Shown: in pieces, positions 5,359-11,008 of the stretch
How the letters are laid out: each line of letters opens with the position of its first letter
How positions within the stretch are numbered: the stretch's first letter is position 1
Source: Candidatus Babeliales bacterium
GTDB lineage: Bacteria; Babelota; Babeliae; Babelales; JANWKD01
Direction: 5' to 3'
Assembly: GCA_025451595.1 (NCBI GenBank)
Contig: JANWKD010000050.1
Span: 1 to 11,008, forward strand
Length of the DNA: 11,008 bases
The notes under the pieces: model-generated
The model's input: only the letters and a program-made list of their open reading frames with translations
Told to the model about the DNA's origin: nothing
The model's database searches: none
Made by a program: the position numbers and the translations under genes

Positions 5359-6075
5359 TTATACTATTGTTATATCCTCGCATGGTATCCACCCTACCTG
5401 ATTATTACTGTTTATTTTACACCATTGATCTTTTTTTTGCAGTATGATTATTTCTTGTCCAGGTATTAATTTATTTTCAGTCGTGAGATTTTTATTGGCA
5501 CTCAAATAAATAACCGAAGGCCTTACTACTACTGCATCCACTCGTGTAATGATTTTATAGCGAACCATCACTATAACAGCACATAGCAAACAAATACTCA
5601 TTAACATTCCAATACGACCGTAATACTTTTTTTTTACTAACCATATGCCGCTCAAGGCCAATAAAAACCAAAAAAATAATAAAATAATCTGCCACCAAAA
5701 AAGAGGTATAAATCGCGCGTATCGATCAATGAAAATCATCGATCGCATGGTAAAAGAATTTTCAGGTAACGATAATTTATCCTTTATTTTTTGTATATTT
5801 TCTTGTATTAATTTTGTACAAGAAGGACTAAACGAATAAATGAGCGCTTTTTTAAATGCAATAAGCGATTGCACTTCCTGGCCTAAATGGCCGTAGCATA
5901 TACCAAGCTGCAACCAAACGACCTCATTTTTAGGTTCTATTTGGAGAAAAATCTCCAACGCCTTTTCAAATTTATTTTGTTGGCATGCTTGCTGACCTTC
6001 CAAAAACAGCGATTGGCAAGTCGCACTAGGCAAAAAACAAATTGCAAACACGAAAATTATTATCCAATTTTTCAT
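5359..6075 (-). CDS. batE: BatE: TPR, two membrane helices and bacterial SH3 domain
   Basis: 238 residues. A signal peptide (about 1-20) is followed by two or three TPR-like helices (21-100, including ACQQNKFEKALEIFLQIEP and LGICYGHLGQEVQSLIAFKKAL). Two membrane helices follow (about 127-147 and 153-172). The C-terminal bacterial SH3 domain (about 176-238) has the typical WCKINSNNQVGWIPCEDI end. This order of signal, TPR, membrane pair and SH3 is that of BatE in Bacteroidetes and Leptospira aerotolerance operons. In those layouts the TPRs and SH3 lie outside the cytoplasm and may contact peptidoglycan or partner Bat proteins. The ATG overlaps the batD stop as ATGA. The stop (TAA) is in the same frame as the following M23 gene, with only 15 sense codons between them and the M23 ATG. 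Identity rests on architecture and position more than on sequence. Confidence 0.8.
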   Translation of the reverse strand: MKNWIIIFVFAICFLPSATCQSLFLEGQQACQQNKFEKALEIFLQIEPKNEVVWLQLGICYGHLGQEVQSLIAFKKALIYSFSPSCTKLIQENIQKIKDKLSLPENSFTMRSMIFIDRYARFIPLFWWQIILLFFWFLLALSGIWLVKKKYYGRIGMLMSICLLCAVIVMVRYKIITRVDAVVVRPSVIYLSANKNLTTENKLIPGQEIIILQKKDQWCKINSNNQVGWIPCEDITIV

Positions 6076-7775
6076 ATAATAGTTTCCAAATAACTAATCC
6101 ATTCAAATGAATGATCGATCAAATCTTCCCGATTAATAGATTGTGTATAAAATTTGTTTTCAATAAGTAGCTTAAAAAATTGATTCCATTTTCCGACAAT
6201 AGAGGCATCGATCTGTCTTTTTTTCAAATAATCCTCTATCGTTTTTAAAGATAACTCATTCGATATACAGCCAGACTCTATAAATAATTGATGAAAAATA
6301 TCATACAAAGGGATCTCAACTTTTTTGCTTTTATATTGATTTAACAAGTAATACGCCTTTTTAAATGCATTTTTTCTTCTTTTTGTTTCTTTATAAATAC
6401 GTTGAAAGCGATGCCAAATTAGATAAAAAAACGGAGATAATAAAGGAATAACAAGGATCCATATAAAAATATTCATAGGTAAGAAATAATCAGTTTGTAT
6501 GGTAGGGTTATATGACAGGTTACCTAAAACAGCGTCTACAACTTTATCTTGATCCTGACCTTGAACTGTTAAATGATGTTTATTTTGTTCAATTTTATTT
6601 TCATTTTCAAAAATTTGCAGTTTAATAGGCTTAGTTGTTAAGGAATAGCATTCTTTTGTATGCGGATTAAAAAAATTGAATGATTGATCGTTAATTTCAT
6701 AGAGACCTGCTTTTTCTCCTTGAATAATATATTCAAACTTTTTTGAATTTTCGGAGGTCAAAAAACTCTTAGATTCATATGCGCGTAATCCATCGGGCAA
6801 TTGAATATCGGGCCAATCTATGTGCTCCAAATCTCCATCACCTACTAACGTAATAGTAAAAACTATTCCTTCTCCTTGCTTTGCATTCTTAGGATCGAGA
6901 TTGACTTCATAAGAAGTAAACATACCTACTGCATGAATTTTCTTATCACATATAGGTATTGGCTCTATGGCAATATTAAGCCCATTAGAATAAAACTTTT
7001 GTTCAGAAGCAAATCCGAACATGGATGCCATTGATCCAAAAAAATCCGCATGCCGCTTATTTTTTATTGGCACATTACACAAAACTGTTGCAGCAGGAAT
7101 TTGTAATTGTCCTGGTTTTTGTGGATAAATTTCTAGTCCTTGTTCAATATACTCATAATTCTTATGGTCAATTTTTTCTATCCCTTTTATTGGTTTGCCT
7201 GCATCATACATATATGCGCCAGCTATCTCAGGAGCTAATAAATTATGTATTTCTACCGGCTCAATGAGATATATACGCAACTTTACATTAATTTTTTCAC
7301 CTACATATGCCTTTGATTTATCTGCATATAAGTGCAACCGAACCGGATCTTGTTCTTCATTTTGCTGCTCATTAATAGGCCTATCGCCTACTTGAATAGT
7401 GATAATATTTGAAACAATTTGGCTGCCCTCAGCTTCAATTCTTACTGGCCCGAGCTCAAAAGTTCCAACTTGCATTGCTTTTGCAATATAACGATATTGC
7501 TTTTTGACCTGAGCTCTACCATTCATAATTGTCGTGTATTGACTCACACCTTGCTCATGTATAACAAAATTATCAATACTTAATTGCGGCTTTGAACTGT
7601 TATTTGAATCAACTTCTATTTCAATTAAAAAAGGAATACCTACGCCAACTTGTTGCAATGGTTTTCCGAACGTATCTGCTACCGATAATCGAACGCTCAA
7701 ACTCATTATAGCTGAGCTAAAGCTCATTATTAATAACAATATGATTTTGTTAATTCTACCAATTTTTTTCGCCAT
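6072..7775 (-). CDS. batD: BatD: large periplasmic protein with C-terminal membrane anchor
   Basis: 567 residues. An N-terminal signal (about 7-28) precedes a long beta-rich extracytoplasmic region made of Ig-like modules. The first contains VGVGIPFLIEIEV and FELGPVRIEAEG (about 43-117). The second contains DKSKAYVGEKINVKLRIYL (152-170), the recurring strand pattern of the family. The third is around NAKQGEGIVFTITLVGDGDL (298-316). One membrane helix (about 434-454) follows, then a basic cytoplasmic C-terminal domain of about 110 residues. Length, topology and position between the TPR and BatE genes fit BatD (oxygen-tolerance protein family). The start overlaps batC by 20 bases; no Shine-Dalgarno is seen, so coupling is likely. 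BatD probably scaffolds the VWA proteins in the periplasm, but its biochemical role is unknown in any organism I can recall. Confidence 0.88.
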   Translation of the reverse strand: MAKKIGRINKIILLLIMSFSSAIMSLSVRLSVADTFGKPLQQVGVGIPFLIEIEVDSNNSSKPQLSIDNFVIHEQGVSQYTTIMNGRAQVKKQYRYIAKAMQVGTFELGPVRIEAEGSQIVSNIITIQVGDRPINEQQNEEQDPVRLHLYADKSKAYVGEKINVKLRIYLIEPVEIHNLLAPEIAGAYMYDAGKPIKGIEKIDHKNYEYIEQGLEIYPQKPGQLQIPAATVLCNVPIKNKRHADFFGSMASMFGFASEQKFYSNGLNIAIEPIPICDKKIHAVGMFTSYEVNLDPKNAKQGEGIVFTITLVGDGDLEHIDWPDIQLPDGLRAYESKSFLTSENSKKFEYIIQGEKAGLYEINDQSFNFFNPHTKECYSLTTKPIKLQIFENENKIEQNKHHLTVQGQDQDKVVDAVLGNLSYNPTIQTDYFLPMNIFIWILVIPLLSPFFYLIWHRFQRIYKETKRRKNAFKKAYYLLNQYKSKKVEIPLYDIFHQLFIESGCISNELSLKTIEDYLKKRQIDASIVGKWNQFFKLLIENKFYTQSINREDLIDHSFEWISYLETII

Positions 7776-8673
7776 ATTTTTTTTGCATTTTACTTTCCAA
7801 TTGAGATTTCAATAATTTTTTTGAAGATTGCATATCTGTTTTATCAAGCAATGCCAATAATGCGTCAGTTTTATTGTCTTGAGCCTTTTCTTGCGATGCA
7901 TTCGTCATCGAAGCAGATTGTTGCTGTTGATTTTTATTAAATTCCTGTTGTTTATTTACTTGATTATCTTGATTTGATTTATTATCTTTCTCATTACTTT
8001 CGTTAGATTTCAATGAATCATTCTGTGATTCATTTTTTTGCTCCGATTCATTATTTAATTCTTTTTTTTCATTATTTTTTTGGTCTGACGATTTATCTTT
8101 TGATGATTCTTTTTGATTTGATTGTTTTTTGTTTTCTGAATTTTCACTTGAATTTTGGTTATTTTCAGACTGTTCGTCATTTTGCTGATTTTCTTTATTT
8201 TGAGAATCTTGACGATCCTCTTTTTTATCATTTTTCTGTTCTTCTTCTTTTTTTTGCTCTTCAATCATTTTTTTTATGTATTCTATTGTTTTTTGCGCGT
8301 ATTCATTGTCTGGATCGATTTTTAAAAAATCTTCAAAACTCGTATATGCTTCTTGCCATTTTTTCTGTTTGATTTGACTGTTTCCTATATCAAAAAGAGC
8401 CTGCTTTTTTAACGGCTCTGGCAAATCATTCGAATGCAATGTCTCTTCAAAATACCGTTCTGCTTTTTCAAATTCTTTTTGACGATACGCAATTTTACCT
8501 AAGTTATATGATGCATCAGCTTTATGAGATTCATCATGTATCATAATATGTTGATACTGTTTTTTGGCCGACTCAAAGTCAGATTGATCATATGCTTTCT
8601 TTGCAAAATAGGTATCGCCAATGGCAAAAGTTTTTGTTACAAATAAAATTAATATGAATAATGAATATTTCAT
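7756..8673 (-). CDS. batC: BatC: TPR protein with long Asn/Gln/Lys/Glu-rich tract
   Basis: Numbered from the upstream ATG at 8682 (308 residues). The ATG at 8673 (305 residues) is chosen because it forms an ATGA overlap with the batB stop, as elsewhere in this unit. A signal peptide (ending near FAIGD, residue 23) precedes three TPR-like repeats (about 24-135), with conserved positions in ADASYNLGKIAYRQKEFEKAERYF and ALFDIGNSQIKQKKWQEAYTSFEDFL. From about 140 to 270 the protein is low-complexity and highly charged, dominated by N, Q, K, E, D and S. The last 35 residues (ALLALLDKTDMQSS..., ending KNW) look folded again. A TPR region, a charged disordered linker and a short conserved tail are characteristic of BatC. 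The tract may span the cell wall or bind partners (inference). Confidence 0.88.
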   Translation of the reverse strand: MKYSLFILILFVTKTFAIGDTYFAKKAYDQSDFESAKKQYQHIMIHDESHKADASYNLGKIAYRQKEFEKAERYFEETLHSNDLPEPLKKQALFDIGNSQIKQKKWQEAYTSFEDFLKIDPDNEYAQKTIEYIKKMIEEQKKEEEQKNDKKEDRQDSQNKENQQNDEQSENNQNSSENSENKKQSNQKESSKDKSSDQKNNEKKELNNESEQKNESQNDSLKSNESNEKDNKSNQDNQVNKQQEFNKNQQQQSASMTNASQEKAQDNKTDALLALLDKTDMQSSKKLLKSQLESKMQKKYGEKNW

Positions 8674-9677
8674 AAAAGCCATTCAATGATAAAGCAAATA
8701 AATGCGATTGCTACAAAATAATGATATTGTTCTTGTAATAATGATACTTTTTTTTCATCAAAACGCTCTTTTTCAAAGCGCTCAACGTTCTTAATCAGCT
8801 GTTCAATATCTGAATCATCAAGCGTAAAATTTATATAATTACCACCACAGTCCTGCGCTAACGAGCTGAGTATTCCTTCATTTAAACAGGACATCACTAC
8901 ATTTCCTTTTTGATCCCGTTGATGTCCGCTCAACATTCCTTTTTCATCAATTAACGGAACGGGAGCTCCTTGCGAAGTACCAACACCTATAGTAAATATA
9001 GTCAATCCCAGCTCTTGTGCATCTTTTTTAATAGTTGCTAAATTGCTTGAAAAATCTTCTCCATCAGTAAAAGTAACGACTAATTTATTTTTTCTCGTTG
9101 GCATTTCTTTAAAAACCTCAATTGCTTTTTTAATCGCTTGATCGAGAGCAGTAGTTCCCGATGCAATAGTATTTGCATCCAACTGATCTAAAAACATATT
9201 AAATGCCGTATAATCACGAGTTAGAGGACATTGTACGATGGTAGAACCAGAAAAAATAATCAACCCTACACAATCACTTTTTAATTGGCTGAGCAACGCT
9301 TTAATCTTTGCTTTAGCGCATTCTAATCGATTTGGTTTGACATCTTGGCATAACATACTTCTCGAAACATCCAATGCAATTAATAGATGACGACCTTCTT
9401 GTTCTAGAATATCCTCTTTTTTACCCCACTGAGGTCGCATGAGCGCCAAAAATAGAAAGAAAAGCCCGATAAGAAATAATAACGCTCTCATACTATTTTT
9501 ACGTAAAGAATAGCCGGGTAATAATCTTGATCGCCATTTATCCGATGCTAATTTTTTTGCGATACTATTTTTTCGTATAATATTCCAATAGATGAGTGTC
9601 GTAAAAAATATAAGTAACCATACAGAATAACGATAGTGCCAAGCGCCAAAAGTTATTCCCAAGAAATCATACGTCAT
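8670..9677 (-). CDS. batB: BatB: membrane-anchored von Willebrand factor A protein
   Basis: 335 residues from the ATG at 9677, which overlaps the batA stop as ATGA; a longer reading from a TTG at 9689 adds four residues and is less likely. In the longer numbering, membrane helices lie at about 22-37 and 67-84, and the VWA domain at about 100-300. The MIDAS metal site is complete: DVSRS (107-111), Thr179/180 (ASGTTALD) and TDGED (208-212). A final helix (about 326-339) closes the chain. RPQWG just after helix 2 is typical of Bat VWA proteins. With BatA it forms the metal-dependent adhesion core of the Bat complex, normally worked on by a MoxR-type AAA+ ATPase that is not encoded in this window. 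Assignment as BatB follows its position after the other VWA gene. Confidence 0.93.
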   Translation of the reverse strand: MTYDFLGITFGAWHYRYSVWLLIFFTTLIYWNIIRKNSIAKKLASDKWRSRLLPGYSLRKNSMRALLFLIGLFFLFLALMRPQWGKKEDILEQEGRHLLIALDVSRSMLCQDVKPNRLECAKAKIKALLSQLKSDCVGLIIFSGSTIVQCPLTRDYTAFNMFLDQLDANTIASGTTALDQAIKKAIEVFKEMPTRKNKLVVTFTDGEDFSSNLATIKKDAQELGLTIFTIGVGTSQGAPVPLIDEKGMLSGHQRDQKGNVVMSCLNEGILSSLAQDCGGNYINFTLDDSDIEQLIKNVERFEKERFDEKKVSLLQEQYHYFVAIAFICFIIEWLL

Positions 9678-10663
9678 AATCCGAACCAAATGGTAGAAAC
9701 CAGATATAATTCAATACCTATTAATAATAATGCCATTAATAAAAATGGTATATATATGTCATATCGCTGCGTAAATAAATCAGTTTGATATGATGTTTTT
9801 TCAAGTGTATCAATAGTTTGATAAATTATTTTCATATCAGATGGCTTTTTTGCCTCAAAAAACCTTCCTCCCGTTTCTTGCGCAATTGACTGCAATAGCG
9901 ATTTATTGAGCTGTACACCACAAGGAACCAATCCCCATGGTTGCATCGTAAGATAACCGCCTTCTTCATTACCGATACCAATAGTATAAATCTTTATACC
10001 AAATTTTTTAGCAATCTCGACTGCCTCTTTCCAATCAATGTCATGTTTACTTGGCGCTCCATCGGTCAAAACTATCATTATTTTTGTGGTCGCTTTCGAA
10101 TGTTTTAGTCGATTGGCTGCCATTGCAATTCCTACCGACAGAAGTGTCCCGTCGCTATTAATAACTCCGATATTCAAATCCTGCACAATATTTTTAAGCA
10201 ATTTTTTATCAAGTGTCAATGGACATCGAGATAACGCATCGTTAGCAAAAATCACAATCCCAATGGGATCATTCTCTCGCTTATCAATAAATGTTATTGC
10301 TTCTTTTTTTTCTACTTCAATACGAGTCCGTCGATCTTGTAAGTCGTCAAAGCATTGCATACTACCAGATAAGTCCATTACTAACATAATATCAATTCCT
10401 TCAACTTCAATATGTGATTTAATATCAATGAGTTGAGGTTTTGCCATTATCATTGCTAACAACATTAAAAATAGTATACGCAAAATCCACAAAACGAGCT
10501 TGTAATGCCCATTCAATGTACGATATTCAAGGCACGAAGTTAATGAAAAATAGTAGACGATCGGCTTACAGTAGTTAAATTTGTACCACGATGCAAGCAC
10601 GATAAAAATAATGCTTATGAGCAAAATAAATGGGTACATCCATTGAAAGTATAATCCAATCAC
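9674..10663 (-). CDS. batA: BatA: membrane-anchored von Willebrand factor A protein
   Basis: 329 residues with two N-terminal membrane helices (about 9-26 and 54-73), a VWA domain (about 88-300) and a C-terminal helix (about 307-327). MIDAS residues are intact: DLSGS (97-101), Thr173 (SDGTLL) and TDGAP (200-204). The motif MAKPQL after helix 2 is the counterpart of RPQWG in BatB. The start is GTG, preceded by GGAGA at 10668-10672. The gene begins 12 bases after the plsC-like stop and ends in an ATGA overlap with batB. BatA and BatB share fold and topology but differ clearly in sequence, so they are an old pair, not a recent tandem copy. Function by family knowledge: envelope stress or oxygen tolerance module; the mechanism is not known. 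Confidence 0.93.
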   Translation of the reverse strand: MIGLYFQWMYPFILLISIIFIVLASWYKFNYCKPIVYYFSLTSCLEYRTLNGHYKLVLWILRILFLMLLAMIMAKPQLIDIKSHIEVEGIDIMLVMDLSGSMQCFDDLQDRRTRIEVEKKEAITFIDKRENDPIGIVIFANDALSRCPLTLDKKLLKNIVQDLNIGVINSDGTLLSVGIAMAANRLKHSKATTKIMIVLTDGAPSKHDIDWKEAVEIAKKFGIKIYTIGIGNEEGGYLTMQPWGLVPCGVQLNKSLLQSIAQETGGRFFEAKKPSDMKIIYQTIDTLEKTSYQTDLFTQRYDIYIPFLLMALLLIGIELYLVSTIWFGL

Positions 10664-10667
10664 AAGA

Positions 10668-10672
10668 TCTCC
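10668..10672 (-). promoter_or_regulatory. Shine-Dalgarno fixing the GTG start of batA
   Basis: GGAGA on the minus strand, four bases before the GTG at 10663. It is the clearest ribosome site in the polycistron and supports GTG over the next in-frame ATG at residue 9. Confidence 0.65.
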
Positions 10673-10675
10673 ATC

Positions 10676-11008
10676 TTATTGACTTAAAAACCATTGATAT
10701 ACGCGTTCTACAAATTCTTCTTCGGTTTCATTTTCCTGAAATTCAAATGGTTGACCAATGCGTATTTCAATAGTATATGGTCTTATCAAAAAACTGCCAG
10801 GGGGAAATGCTTTATTAAGATTTTTAATATAAACGGGCACAACGGGATGTCCTGTATCATGCGCTATAATAGCAAACCCTAAATGAAATTTTTTCACGGT
10901 GCCTTCAATCGAACGGCCTCCTTCGGGAAATATCATCAGGTCTCTATTCTTATTTTTGACTAAATGCAACCCTCTATCAATAGAAGAAATCATTTTTCGC
11001 AATCCTGA
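10676..11008 (-). CDS. plsC: PlsC-type 1-acyl-glycerol-3-phosphate acyltransferase (5' end beyond window)
   Basis: The last 111 residues of a phospholipid acyltransferase that adds a second acyl chain to lysophosphatidic acid at the inner membrane. FPEGGRS (motif III, glycerol-phosphate binding) and VPVYIKN (motif IV) are seen. GTVKKFHLGFAIIAHDTGHP between them is the usual K-F-x-x-G-x-x-x-x-A spacing of the family. The catalytic H-x4-D motif must lie upstream, outside the window. The reading frame is open to the right edge, so a TTG at 11002 is not evidence of a start. The stop is 12 bases before batA, suggesting the same transcript. Related acyltransferases of other specificity (for example those acting on lyso-ornithine lipid) share these motifs. 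Confidence 0.88.
   Translation of the reverse strand, partial: SGLRKMISSIDRGLHLVKNKNRDLMIFPEGGRSIEGTVKKFHLGFAIIAHDTGHPVVPVYIKNLNKAFPPGSFLIRPYTIEIRIGQPFEFQENETEEEFVERVYQWFLSQ

Noticed and set aside
8055..8264. 69-codon minus-strand frame inside batC (Lys/Ile-rich)
   Set aside because: Alternative frame of the same low-complexity tract; no start signal and no recognisable sequence.
8013..8372. 119-codon open frame on the plus strand opposite batC
   Set aside because: It is the complement of the Asn/Lys/Glu-rich tract, which lacks stops on the other strand because of codon bias. The product is a Phe/Leu-rich string with no ribosome site or domain.
9674..9689. TTG start for batB at 9689
   Set aside because: The ATG at 9677 makes the ATGA overlap seen at other junctions; the TTG adds only four residues and has no ribosome site.
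10038..10436. 132-codon plus-strand open frame opposite batA
   Set aside because: It lies wholly over the conserved VWA domain on the other strand; no ribosome site and no family resemblance.
1..11008. CRISPR array, transposase, integrase, phage or toxin-antitoxin genes
   Set aside because: Looked for evenly spaced repeats and recognisable proteins on both strands; none seen.

Overview
The window is AT-rich bacterial DNA in which every recognisable gene lies on the minus strand, so transcription runs from high to low coordinates. The gene set points to a Gram-negative-type bacterium: a type IV pilus/type II secretion ATPase, a lipoprotein rhodanese, an HU protein, a complete Bat (BatABCDE) module, signal peptidase I and a periplasmic-type M23 endopeptidase. 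Both tRNA genes encode their own CCA end. The low GC, tight stop/start overlaps and mixture of families would suit a reduced-genome, host-associated lineage such as candidate phylum Dependentiae (TM6). That placement is inference from overall impression, with no phylogenetic test behind it.

Region A (1-1910): a three-gene transcription unit with a plausible promoter at 1881-1910. It encodes a small two-helix membrane protein with a FUN14-like look, a stand-alone N-terminal domain of a PilB/GspE ATPase, and the ATPase itself, which runs off the left edge. In most bacteria the last two are one polypeptide; here they are separate genes in different frames, 5 bases apart.

Region B (1946-2636): HU-family DNA-binding protein with its own promoter and a strong hairpin terminator, preceded by tRNA-Leu(TAA) and tRNA-Cys(GCA).

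Region C (2667-3373): a lipoprotein rhodanese, followed upstream by a 158-base non-coding stretch that holds three separate inverted repeats.

Region D (3374-11008): one long polycistron in the order plsC-like acyltransferase (partial, right edge), batA, batB, batC, batD, batE, M23 endopeptidase, lepB. Four junctions use the four-base ATGA stop/start overlap (batA/batB, batB/batC, batD/batE, M23/lepB) and batC/batD overlap by 20 bases, so translation is probably coupled along the chain. BatA and BatB are membrane-anchored von Willebrand A proteins with intact MIDAS motifs. BatC is a periplasmic TPR protein, BatD a large periplasmic protein anchored by one helix, and BatE a TPR/membrane/SH3 protein. 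They probably form an envelope complex; the peptidase and signal peptidase in the same unit suggest a link to envelope maturation, which is inference.

No CRISPR array, transposase, integrase or phage gene was seen. The points most worth a second look are the split secretion ATPase, the Bat-peptidase-signal peptidase polycistron, a GC-rich palindrome inside the M23 coding sequence, a possible one-base frameshift at the M23 start, and the cluster of inverted repeats between lepB and the rhodanese gene.
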